A stretch of DNA of 64,000 nt from Symbiodinium natans (lineage: Eukaryota; Sar; Dinophyceae; Suessiales; Symbiodiniaceae), in the NCBI GenBank assembly GCA_905221605.1, contig CAJNDS010002155.1, forward strand, positions 498,001 to 562,000, given 5' to 3'. Shown in pieces: positions 20,370-31,600 of this stretch (its first letter is position 1; each line of letters starts with the position of its first letter). A program made the translations under genes and the position numbers. The notes under the pieces are model-generated. The model saw only the letters and a program-made list of their open reading frames with translations. It was not told the origin of the DNA and ran no database searches.

Positions 20370-21091
20370 TCACTGCTGATGCTGCTGTTGCCACTGCTGC
20401 ATGGGGGCCTGATCCCCCATAAATGCCCTATTTGTGCATCTGCTGCGTGGGGGCTGGCGGCGCCTGACTCCAGGCTGGCGGAGCCTGATCATCCACAAAT
20501 GCCCCATTGGGGGCTGGCGGCGCCTGACTCCAGGCTGGCGGAGCCTGATCATCCACAAATGCCCCATTGGGGGCTGGCGGCGCCTGACTCCAGGCTGGCG
20601 GAGCCTGATCATCCACAAATGCCCCATTGGGGGCTGGCGGCGCCTGACTCCAGGCTGGCGGAGCCTGATCATCCACAAATGCCCCCCATGTGCATCTGCT
20701 GCGTGGGGGCTGGCGGCGCCTGACTCCAGGCTGGCGGAGCCTGATCATCCACAAATGCCCTATTTCCCATGTGCATCTGCTGCGTGGCGGCGCCTGACTC
20801 CAGGCTGGCGGAGCCTGATCATCCACAAATGCCCCATTTCCCATGTGCATCTGCTGTGTGGGGACTGGCGGCGCCTCCCACATCTGCTGGGGCTGATGCG
20901 TATCCATGGTGAGGGAAGACTTGCCCTGGAAGAGGCCGAAGTTCTGGAAGCCCAGGCCCAGTAGACCCACGAGCCCGAGCCCCACTCAAAGCGACCTTTG
21001 CCACCTTCCCCCAGCGGAAGCTCGGAGCGATCGGAGCGACCTCTTCCTCGGACTGGGAAGGCACGGCCTCGAGATCGAAGGGTGCGGCCAT
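20370..21091 (-). CDS. Candidate N-terminal exons with Gln/Pro/Ala tandem repeat (partial)
   Basis: An ATG at 21,091 opens a 29-codon exon (21,005-21,091; MAAPFDLEAVPSQSEEEVAP...FRWGK) ending at AAG|GTGGC. An acceptor CTTCCAG|GGC at 20,926 leads in the same phase into GKSSLTMDTHQPQQMWEAPP, then repeats of AFVDDQAPPAWSQAPP. Later units contain 5- and 7-base deletions that shift frame and shift it back, and the frame ends near 20,428, although AFMGDQAPMQQWQQQHQQ is readable in another frame down to about 20,370. It may be the N-terminus of the CCCH gene at 18.3-18.9 kb (inference) or a decaying copy. Confidence 0.4.
20445..20860. repeat. Tandem repeat, 60-bp core units with longer variants
   Basis: At least four near-perfect 60-bp units (GGGGGCTGGCGGCGCCTGAC...) run from about 20,448 to 20,690, then units of about 70-80 bp that add a CATGTGCATCTGCTGCGTG segment. 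The minus strand encodes GAFVDDQAPPAWSQAPPAPN per 60-bp unit. Confidence 0.9.
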
Positions 21092-21659
21092 GGCTCGAAA
21101 TTTGCAGCGGAGCTCGTGGCAAGCAAGATGAGAGCGCCTTTTCGCGCAGAAGCGTTTTCACAGGCTTGAGCAGAGAAGAGGCAGACAAGCCTTTTGAGAG
21201 ATGGCTCTGGAGCATTTCCTGGGAAACTTGGGAGGTGGGCTTGGCAAGGTCGACACTGCAACACTCTTCGCACCCATGAGCACCACCCTGCCAAGTTTTG
21301 GGGCGCGAGGCTTGGCAAAAAATGTTGCGTTGAGGTTTGGAAACTGCACTTCGACACATGTTGATCGCAAATGCCCTCAACCCTCGGCCCTCGGATGGTT
21401 CAATCCAACCCCCGCATCTCAAAAGACCCCGACGAAACCGCTGAAGCTTGATGAGCATGAAGTGCCTACTGATCCTGACATGAAAACTCTTCAGCGAACT
21501 TGAGCACGAACCGCGGGGTCCTCCCACACCCCTTGAAGTTTGATGGGCAGCTCAGCCAGTCGCAGCCTAGGACGTCGGACGTCTGAATCCCCCCTCCTAA
21601 ACCCTAACCTCCCCAAACCATAAATGGCTTCGGGCTTGGAGACGATTCAGGGTTGGGGT

Positions 21660-21990
21660 TTAGGGTTTAGGGTTTAGGGTTTAGGGTTGAGGGTTGAGGG
21701 TTGCGGGGGGCCGTTCGTTGGGGGGAGGGGGGGGGGGGGACGGGAAGGGGGGGAAGGGGGAGGAAGGGGGAGGAAGGGGGGCATTTAGGCATGATGGTGA
21801 TGGAGCCATGTCTCAGAGCCTCCGCGCAGTGCTTGGGCCATGCCCTTCTTCCGGGCTTCTGGGGCGCCCTAAACCCTAAACCCTAAACCCTAAACCCTAA
21901 ACCCTAAACCCTAAACCCTAAACCCTAAACCCTAAACAAGGGACTCGAAGTCCATGGTGATAGTCAGAAAGTGCTGCAGCTCCAGCATGT
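21660..21990 (-). CDS. Exon ending at a telomere-like donor (partial gene, unknown product)
   Basis: The exon proper is 21,938-21,991, 18 codons, phase 0 to 0, encoding DMLELQHFLTITMDFESL. The acceptor is strong (CTTTTCTTTTCAG|GAC). The donor is G|T of GTTTAGGGTTTAGGG, the first unit of an array at 21,867-21,937. The remainder of this span is intron: the array, a G-rich stretch at about 21,705-21,780, and TTTAGGG units near 21,660-21,690. Product not recognised. Confidence 0.5.
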
Positions 21991-21999
21991 CCTGAAAAG

Positions 22000-23560
22000 A
22001 AAAGTGAGAAGAGCTTGTCTTGGAGGGCAGCTGAGTTTCTGCATCCTGAAGGCCGAAGTTTGCCGTGAAAACATCAGGGTTGTTGTTGAGAAAGCTGTGT
22101 TGAAGCGGGAGATCAGCAAGTTCAAGGGTAAACTGGAAACACGGAGAACTACTCAGTGGGCCTCTTTCGGGATAAGAGTCCGGCCAGGGCCCCAACTAGT
22201 AATAAGTTGCAGGGCAGCACCGCAGGACCTTCACGTACAAAAGCTGCAGGCACTCAATTCTGATGTCCAGTCCAGCATCTCAAGCCGATCCGATACCGAA
22301 CCCAAAGACCCTAGACACTAAACCTCAACCCCTAAACCCAGACAAAATCCCTGAACCCCCCTGCCCACCCCCCCACTCCTGCCGTGGAAAGAACAGGCCG
22401 TGAGGGCGCATAGCTTCTAATCTCGATATGGCCTGCCCACTCTCTAGGGTTTCAGGTTTAAGGGCTTTGTTCAGGGTTTGGGTTTCGGATAGTAGGGCGC
22501 CCATACCATACAGGCCACATTGTCGAGCCTATCTAGCAGGATCTTTTTGGCCAACAGGTCTGGGGGCGCCGAGCCTCCTTAGCATAGTCGAGCATCCGTC
22601 CAGTAAGCGCGATGTCTCGAATTCCCTAGAAGACTGTGCAAGGGAGAAACAGCAAACAGCAAATGAAAAAGCCCCCTACAAAGATGGAGCCCGCGACCTC
22701 TGCCAACTGAGCTTGAGGGATGGTTCTGTAAGAAAATGACTGACGCGCCAACAAGGAAGACCTCGTGCAACTTCTGGCACATACTGCATGCTGTGCAGGG
22801 CGACGTTTTATTGTTATGCGGGTCCATGTTTGCCTGCCATGCTGCGAAGCAAGTGCCAACTCGTGGCTGCACATGCTTGATACAAGTCCCCAGCTTCGAA
22901 CACCTCTTGAAAATGAAGGTTGCGTGTCAATCAAGAAGCTTTTCATCGCTCTCAGAGGTAGGTGGCCTGATCACGCTCTCCGGATGAATCCCCTTCTGGC
23001 TACTGGGCCCACGGTGCAAGGCGCAAGGCCAGGCTGCCCTCTGCTGGGATTGTCAGCGCGCCCCACAAGTTGCATGCTCTGCCGGGCGAGAGAATCGGCC
23101 ATCTGATTGCCGCGTTTTGTGCTGTCCGCCCTTGACCTTGCGCCCTGGAAGATCTCGGGATTTGGGGGCTTGGGCGCTGACTCCTGCTGTGTCCTGGTCG
23201 TTGCAGGGCTTCGTTGATTCTGCTGCACTCCGCTCCCTGGAAGCGGCGCGTAAAACTTTAGACACTTCTATACAAGAATCTGAAACGTTAAATATTCGAA
23301 ATATGATGCAAGTGTAACAGATCCAAAGCCAGTCGATTCTTAAGTAGCAGACAAACTACGAAAATCATGGATATGAAAGTAATCCAAAAAATGCATCCGT
23401 CTAAGTACTACTTTCTTTGGTAGGCACGAAGCTGGTGACAATGCTACTAACCGGCTATAACCGGCTAACAGTTGAGCCCTAAATCCCTCGACCCCAAATC
23501 AACCCTAAACCCTAAACCCTAAACCCGAAAACTCTAAACCCTAAAACCCTATCATGTGGC
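22000..23560. other. No firm gene; one possible plus-strand exon
   Basis: The minus-strand frame continues open upstream of the previous exon (LPLQHSFLNNNPDVFTANFG region, about 22,020-22,130), so more of that exon may be coding. At 23,206-23,317 a plus-strand stretch after GTTGCAG reads GFVDSAALRSLEAARKTL to a stop. It is the only plausible plus-strand exon and is weak. Confidence 0.25.
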
Positions 23561-23562
23561 GC

Positions 23563-23612
23563 CTGGCGCAAGACCTCCGACTCGTCGGGCACGCCCAAGA
23601 AGCGAGCGAGGC
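23563..23612 (-). CDS. Candidate exon, unknown product
   Basis: Acceptor CAAG|G at 23,613, then 50 nt encoding LARFLGVPDESEVLRQ, ending at a GC donor (CAG|GCGCC). Short and supported only by splice context and protein-like composition. Confidence 0.4.
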
Positions 23613-24524
23613 CTTGCTCGGGTCTTGGACAATGAGGCTTTGTCGTGTAGGGTTCAGGGTTTAGGGTTTCGGGCTTAGGTTCAGGGTTTAGGGTTTAGGG
23701 TTTAGGGTTCAGGGTTCAGGGTTCAGGGTTCAGGGTTCAGGGTTTAGGGTTTCGGGTCTAGGGTACTGCTTGAGATTGTGGTGTAAGGTTGCGCCGACGG
23801 AAATTCGGGTTCAGGGCACGGCACGGGGGCTTTCGGGTTGAGCCGTGCGTAGACGCTTAGGGAGACACGTCGGTTGAGGAAACTTCCATCCCGCCGAACA
23901 ACCCCAAGTTTGCAGTCGTCTCCACAGGTCACCGACGAATGGGATATCACCTACTCTGTTGATAGCAGGCCAGATCTCCAGAACCATCCTCGTTCGGTCA
24001 GGGATTTAGCACTTCGTAGCAATTGTTGGGGCGCCCGGTCACCGTCCAGCAAGCCCTCTGGCTGCCTCCAACCCTAAAATCCCTAAACCGCCTAAAGCCT
24101 TCAAAGCCTACTTTGCCCCAAGCTAAACCCCCCAAAGCCAACCCCAGAAGCTTCGCACATGATGCCTCGCAGGGCCGTATCAGGCTCTGCCACGAAATCC
24201 TCCACGAAGAAAATCTTCACTCTGTCCGGATGCCTGGTGAAAAAGGAGTGTAGGCCGTGGGAGCTCAGGGACGCCCCCCTCCTTCCCCCCCACCCCCCCC
24301 TCGGGAAAAAAAAATCCTAAACAGCCTCAACCCTCAGATCCTAAAAAAGAATATGGCTCAGCCCTGCCACCCCCGCAACTCCTGAGCACTTGTAACTTTC
24401 TTCCACTCACCCCGGAACCCTGCAATCTTCAAACCTTAAACCCTAAGCCCTAAACCCCAAACCCTAAATTTAAACCCCAAACCCCAAACCCCAAACCCTA
24501 AACCCTAAACCCTAAACCCTAAAC

Positions 24525-24605
24525 CTCCAGCACAAGTTCCCACCTGTGCTCCTCCACCGCCCACCGCGCCAGTCGCTGCATCTCTTCGCCAGAAAGGCAG
24601 GCATC
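24525..24605 (-). CDS. Exon with GTTTAGGG donor, unknown product
   Basis: 81 nt, phase 0 to 0, encoding DACLSGEEMQRLARWAVEEH and seven more residues ending LVLE. Acceptor AAAAG|GAT; donor G|T of a GTTTAGGG array (about 24,430-24,524). Charged, helical-looking sequence. Probably downstream of the nine-exon run at 25.0-34.1 kb, but the phase does not join directly, so an exon is missing. Confidence 0.55.
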
Positions 24606-24625
24606 CTTTTGGGTTTTTGGGTTGG

Positions 24626-24721
24626 GATGCTCCCCCTTAGACTAACAGTCCTTCATAGGGATTCTAGTACCCCCCACTATAATCCCTATTATGGATTGTT
24701 AGTGTAAAGGGGCAACATCCC
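24626..24721. repeat. Family B MITE-like palindrome
   Basis: Begins GGGATGCTCCCCCTTAGACT and ends with its near reverse complement (...TGTAAAGGGGCAACATCCC). The centre AGGGATTCTAGTACC/ACTATAATCCCT also pairs, so the whole ~95 bp can fold. Related copies: 32,621-32,698, 37,014-37,090, 61,690-61,763. Confidence 0.65.
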
Positions 24722-25029
24722 AAGCCTTGGGCGTTTGTTTGGCGATAGAACGTTAGTGTTGGCTGCTTGAGGGAGTTCCAGACATTCAAGAAACAAATCA
24801 CGATATGGCGTCACGTTTAGCCATCGAATATGCCATGGACACTCATGCATTCCAGCCCCGTTCATCAGAAATACCGTATGTCAAGACTCCACCTCTGCAT
24901 GACACCCGAGGCCCCATATTTAAACCTTCTCGAATCCCTCAACATCAGCCCACAATCCCAACCCATGCACCCAAATCACCCAAACCCTAAACCCTAAACC
25001 CCAAACCCCATGGACCCAAATCCTGGCGC

Positions 25030-28000
25030 CTTGCCTCCTCCAAGTAGGCCCGCAGGAAGTCGGACTCGCCAAGCTGCGAGCTGCTGCATCCTTCCGAGTT
25101 TCCGAGTAGGGTTTAGGGTTTAGGGTTTAGGGGTTTAGGGTTTAGGGTTTAGGGTTTAGGGCTTAGCGTTTCGGGTTTCGGGTTTCGGGTTTTACGCCCA
25201 TCTTGGCACACATGTGAGACACGACTCACGAGCTACAGCACAAGTCGCGGCATTTGCTTCACAACGCAAGAGCTTTAGGGTTTGAGGGTTTAGGGTTCTG
25301 GGCATAGGGTTTAGGGTGTTGCGGGTTTAGGTTTCAGGGTTGAGGGCCTTTGGGGATTGATTTCCAAGAGCCCCGCTGGGAAGGTCCTGGTTTTCCCTTG
25401 CTGGCCATGCACGTCTTCAACATGTCCCAGAGTCGCTGCTGCCTGGTGGCTTCGGGGTTTCGGGTTTTAGGGTTCAGGGTTGTTTTAGGGTTTCGGGTTT
25501 TAGGGCTCAGGGTGTTTTTAGGGTTTCGGGTTTTAGGGCTCAGGGTTGTTTTAGGGTTTATGGGGTTTAGGCTTTATTGGGCTTATTGGGTTTATTGGGT
25601 TTATTGTGTTTACTGGGTTTATTGGGTTTATTGTGTTTATTGGGTTTATTGGGTTTATTGGGTTTAGTGTTGGGCGGCCGAAACAAAGGAGAAGGGAATC
25701 CAGGAGCTTCTGACCGTGGTCAGCAACGATTAGCCGGTGACGATCCGGGAGCACCAGCCTGTAAGGGAGCATGGCCTTCATTACAAGCAGCCAGTGCGTT
25801 GAAGGAAACATTGCCCGTTTTCAGCTTTGGGACTTAGGCCTCGGAGCTCGGAGTCCGGAGTGGCGTGACAGCGGTTTCCAGATGATGGGCTTAGGGCCTG
25901 TAGGGCTTAGGGGCTTGCAGGTGCTAAATCAGAAGAACTGCCAACCTGGCTAGGGGCTTGCTGGTGAACAGCGCACTAGCACATTGACGACTGGAAAAGT
26001 CTTGGCTTAGGAATGTCCGGTCGGAATCTGCAGGACCTCTACTTTTTTCTAAGAACCTCTGCTCCGGTTTGGAGCTGGCATTTACGATGAAACCAGCGAC
26101 ATCCAGCGACAGACCAGCCGTCCTACCCTCGTCCCTGCCCACCTCATGATGAGGTAGCGGGGGTCTGCAAGGAACACCTGGCAGGCTCCCTACATCGGAG
26201 TGGTTTCCAAAATAGGGGTACCTTGATGAGGTCCTTGCTATAAGGGAACCCTACTATTTGGGGTCCATTTTAGGAGTCCCCACCCATTGTCGTAACCCCC
26301 CCCCAAATTTACGCCAGGGCCACAACGGCTTCCGAGGGTGCTTCGGGTCGGTTCAGCTCTAAGGGGGTCAACATCCTCAAGCTTCGGAACTCCTCAACCA
26401 TAGCATACCAACAACAATGAGAAGAAGTAGAAAGAAGAAGAATGGTAATGATTCTGCTGCTAATAATCATAAGAAGGAGTAGAATAGAATAACAATAATA
26501 ACATAATAACCATCTTACCAGTACTCACAATGGTAATCGTCATCATCATAGTCATAAAAATAATGCTAGCTCTCACGATAAATCAACAGGTAAATAATGT
26601 AAATATATGAAAATAAGCACATAAACTGTAGCACAACCATTTCGTCCCCTGGCACCGCTGTCTTCCCGAAGCGGCGGGCTCCGTTGATGGGGAGCCTGGG
26701 ACTATTCAGGGCCCTTTTTAATCTTGGATTCGGCCGGTGGGGGTTACGGGGGGTGGGGGGGTGTAAGGAGTCCACTGTGAACGGGTTTTCAGCCTTCGAA
26801 CGCCCAAAGCCTGAACCTGAAGTGAGGGAGGAAGCTGGTGCGTGCAAGCCGGAACCCCACAGGCCAAAGCCAAAAGGCTTCTGAGGTTTGAAAATTGGTC
26901 AGTGCTTAGGGCCTTGGGGCTTCAGGGACTCTAAACCCTAAAGCCCTACACCCTAAACTAAAACCTAAGGATCCCTACACCCTGAAACCCTAAACCCGAT
27001 CTTCAGTAGAGCCCAAGAGGCAGCCATGGCGGAAGGAGGCTGAAAAGGCAGCGGCCGCCTGCCCGTCCCATCTCCTCGCGCTTTGGGCTTTAAGCTGGTG
27101 GCTTGAGGGCGTTAAGTTGGTGTTTTGAGGGCTTTAAGTTGGTGGCGATGTCAAGGTCCACAAAGTTCCTCGGAGACGACGTCCGCGAGCAGATCCAAGA
27201 TGATAGGTACCAGCCGAACAAAATCTCAAACTGCTTAGCCTTTGCGATGCCATTGAAGCAGTCCGACACCGCTGGAAACTTTAAGCCCTGAGCACCTAAC
27301 CATTAACCCTACCCCCCAACCCCTAAACCCTAGACCCCAACCCCAACCCCCTAACCTCCAAACCCTAAACCGCAAACCGTAAGCCCCAAACCCCACACGC
27401 CCCCTCCTCCTCTGTCTCGAGCTCCAACATGCGCGGGCGGAAGGCGCAGGCCCCGCCAACGGGCTCAACTGCAGGGTTTACTTAGAGATTTAGGGTTTAG
27501 GGTTTGAGGTTCAGAGGGTTAGGGTTTAGGGTTTAGCGTTTAAGGTTTAGGGTTAAGGGTTTAGGGTTAAGGGCTTAGGGCTCATGAGGCACTGCCAGCA
27601 CCTGAACAGGTCGAACTCGCTTGAAGCCCCCGAGGCCCTACACCCCTCAGAACCCCTACATCCTAACCCTAAACCGGAACCCTAAATCCCAAAACTCAGG
27701 AGGGCTTAGCATTTAGGGCACTTTTTACACCCCCCCCCCCCCCCCCCCCCACGCGCCTGGCGCGGCTCCGGCCGGAAGAGGGTCCCCGGCCAAGGCGAAG
27801 AGAGGCTCCAGCACTTGAATGTTGGGGAAGAGGCCTGCATTGAGGGTTTAGGGTTTAGGGTTTAGGGTTTAGGGTTTGGGGTTTGGGGTTTAGGGTTTGG
27901 GGTTTGGGGTTTGGGGTTTAGGGTTTAGGGTTTAGGGCTTAGGGTTTCGGGTGATAGCATAAGGGACCCTTGCGGGACGATGAAGGGATGGCAGGGCCGA

Positions 28001-28549
28001 TCGTTGCACCCTTTAAGGAACGGTTAAGGGGCAACTTAACTTAACCTCGGTACCCTCAATTGTGGCCTGGCGAAAGGGCCAGGAGCACGTCGCTGTCGCC
28101 GAGCTGCCATTTGTCGGACCTGCGCTGGATGGGAACAATGTAAGTCATGATCATCGTCTTGGTGGTGATGGTGGTGGTGGTGGTGATCATCGTCTTGGTG
28201 GTGGTGGTGGTGGCGGCGGCGGCGGTGGTGGTGGTGGTGCGGGTGGGGGCGGCGGCGGCGGCGGCGGTGGCGGTGGCGGTGGCGGTGGCAGTGGCAGTGG
28301 CAGTGGCAGTGGCAGTCGCAGGTAGTGGTCGTGGTCGTGGTGGTGGTAGTGGTGGTGGTAGTGTGGTAGTGGTGGTGGCAGTGGTGGTGGTAGTGGTGGT
28401 GGTGGTAGTAGTGGTGGTAGTAGTAGTAGTAGTAGTAGTCGTCGTCGTCGTCGTAGTAGTAGGAGTAGGAGTAGGAGTAGCCGCAGCAACAGCCGCAGCC
28501 GCAGCCGCAGCCGCAGCCGCAGCCGCAGCCGCAGCCGCAGCCGCAGCAG

Positions 28550-28642
<93 letters not shown>

Positions 28643-31600
28643 GAGACTCCAGCAATGTGATGATTACAACCGCTACAAAACGATTAACATAAGCGCAATG
28701 AGAAAAAGGTCGCAAAGAAACCTGAAACATGCTGAGTGACAGGAAAAGCATCCGAGGCCCCCGCAGCGAGCCGAGATGCTGCGTCTGCAGGAACGCCGGC
28801 AAGATCGTGTCCCCGAGGCGCTTGTGAGGGACACCTCCATGAAACCCGCAACCATGACCCAATGACGAGGATACGGTCATAGAGGTAGCAATCCTAACGA
28901 GTAACAATCAAAATCCATAGTACCAGAAGAATGAGAAGAAGGTTCTCCACTACCAAGAAGATCATGCCAGAAAACCTGCGCCTTGATGGATGCGGACCAC
29001 CCCACACACCAGGTCTGAAAAAAACAGATATCGGCTTGGGCGGGCATGGGGTGCTTAGGATTTGCGGCCTAGGGTTTGGGGCTTAGGTTTTTGTGACCCC
29101 TAAACCCTAAACCCAAAACCCAAAACCCCATTGAGTGCAGAGGAGGCGGCCGTATGGCTCGCAGTAGAGCCGCTCATGGACTGCGACATCCTTGGCTGAT
29201 GGAGGGTTGGGGCTTCACTTTGCATCGGGTTTAGGGTTTCGGGTTTCGGGTTCAGGGTTTCGAGTTTAGGGTTTAGGGTTAGGGTTTAGGGTTCAGGGTT
29301 CAGGGTTCAGGGTTCAGGGTTCAGGGTTTAGGGTTTAGGGGTTAGGGGTTAGGGCATCTGGGATCCAGGATGCTGTACCCAACCTGGGCTTGCGGCAGTT
29401 GGGCGTTTGGGCTTGGGGCTTTTAGCTGAACAACCCAAAGCCTACCTTTTATTTGCTATAAAGCCGTCAAAACGCTTCTTAGGTAACCGAAAGGTTGAGG
29501 GAGTAATTACCTGGCCTGAAGGCCCTGACGATGGTATGCGTCCCGCGACGGCGAGTTGTTGAAGCTGCTCCCCTATGTGTCAACTGAACATTCTCCTACT
29601 ACCAGCCAGCAACAAGCGTCAAAGCCTCAAAATCCGAAACCCCAACAATACCCAAAGCCCTAAACCCTTAACCCTTAACCCTAAACCCTAAACCCTAGAA
29701 ATCACTCAAAGTCTCTTGACATTCTGTAGCTTTCAGCAGCCCATTTCGGCGGCCAGAGTCAGGGCGCTCCTATCCAGGGAGCAAGCTTTGCATTTCAGGA
29801 TGCGCCGCCCTTTAAGGTTTAGGGTGTAGGAAGGTAGGATTTCGGTGGGGTAGTCAGAACTATGAGAAGCCCCTGTAAGCGCGGTTGTAGGAAACATCCT
29901 GACTATCAAGCCCTCGCCGCCTAAACCCCTCAACCCTAAACCCCTTCAAAACTTTAGGGTTTAGGGTTTAGGGTCTAGGGTCTAGGGTCTAGGGTCTAGG
30001 GTCTAGGGTCTAGGGTCTAGGGTCTAGGGTTTAGGGTTTAGGGTTTAGGGTTTAGGGTTTAGGGTTTAGGGTTTAGGGTTTAGGGTTTAGGGTTTAGGGT
30101 TTAGGGCTTCGGCTTCAAAAGCCAAACAAAACATCCCCTGGACTCCTCCTCCAGGTGGACCATGCCAAACAGCTAAGTCGCCCCAAGCAGCTCGACCCGC
30201 AGTGGCTGCGGAGTGGAGTTGGAGGCTCAAGCGCGGAGGGGTTTAGGGGTTTAGGGTTAGGGTTTAGGGGTTAGGGTTTAGGGTTTAGGCTTTTAGGGTT
30301 TAGGGTTTAGGGTTTAGGGTTTAGGGTTTAGGGTTTAGGGTTTAGGGTTTAGGGTTTAGGGTTTAGGGTTTAGGGTTTAGGGTTCCTCTAGCTCACCGAA
30401 GAAGGTAGATGCTTTGAACATTCTGGCTCCGAGGTGTACCGGCACAGCGAAAGATATGCACGGTGCCACGGTCGGCAAGACTATCCAGCCTTGCCTCTTA
30501 GGGTTTAGGTGTGTTTTGCAGCATATCCATAGGATCTAGAAAATCATGAAAACCCTGAACCCTGCAAACTCTACAGCCGGAAGCCCTGACAACCCCTGAA
30601 CCCCCTAAAATCCTCCAACCCCTGCAAGCCGAACGCCCAAACACACCCCACGCATCCCTAAACCCCATACACCCCATGAACCCCATAATCCCGATCAACC
30701 CGATAAACCCTATAAACCCTATATAGACCTTACAAACCGACAAACTCGGTAAACGCAATTTAAACCCAATAAACACAAGTTAACCCCATAAACCCTATAA
30801 ACCCTATAAAACTTCCCTAAACCCACCCTAAACCCGAACCCCCTCCCTTCCCATGGGACGAGGCTCGCTTTCTCTCAGTCCCCATGACCGTTGCGGGCGC
30901 CCGCGTGCAGGCGGTCTTTGGCCCGCGCGGCGCGCACGCGCGCCCGGAGGGTACCGAGGCCGCCCTCGGCGTCCAGGCTGCGCCTTAGGGTCTGCTCCAA
31001 TCTTTAGCGTGTTTTTCGCCTCTGTTTTGAGGTACTGTCTTTTACCATTTGTTTGTGGGGTGGGGGGGTTGGGAGGTTGGGGGTTTATGGCTTAAGTTTT
31101 TCTAAGTGCTTTTGGTAGCTTTTGTTTTGTTGTTGTTTGGCTTCTTTGCTTGCAGGCTCTTAGGTTTGTCGAGGCCTCCAAGGGTTGGTAAGGGTTTCTG
31201 TTTCCTTTCATTTTTTTGGGGTTGAGGGTTTAGGGTTTAGGGTTTCGGGTTTCGGAGAGGGGGGGTGGGTGGTTTGGAGGAGGGTGGGGGGGGGGATCAC
31301 TCTGAGGCTGCTGCAGTTCACACTCTTGGCGGCATTCCTGCGGCAATATTTTCGGGGGGGACATGTGGGATTCTCCCATGTAGCACTTCTTCTCCGCTGG
31401 AGCCGCCAAAACCCCGAAACCTCTGAACCCACTCAGACAACAGAAGCACGAGGAACACCGCACGAGGTCCTCAATGGTCATGTAGGTGGGACTGATGAGA
31501 CCGAACTCGTCTTTCTGAGCGCAAATGAGGCCATCAAGGATGAAAAGGCTCTGAAATTTGGGGGGGGGGGGGGGGTTAACGACAACAAGGGGCCCCTAGG

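Noticed and set aside
20445-20690. A CRISPR array (regular ~60-bp units)
   Set aside because: The whole unit repeats with no unique spacers, no cas genes are near, and the genome is eukaryotic.
28056-28907. 283-codon minus-strand frame rich in poly-Ala and poly-Thr
   Set aside because: Produced by the trinucleotide microsatellite. The flanking residues do not look like conserved protein and no splice sites fit.
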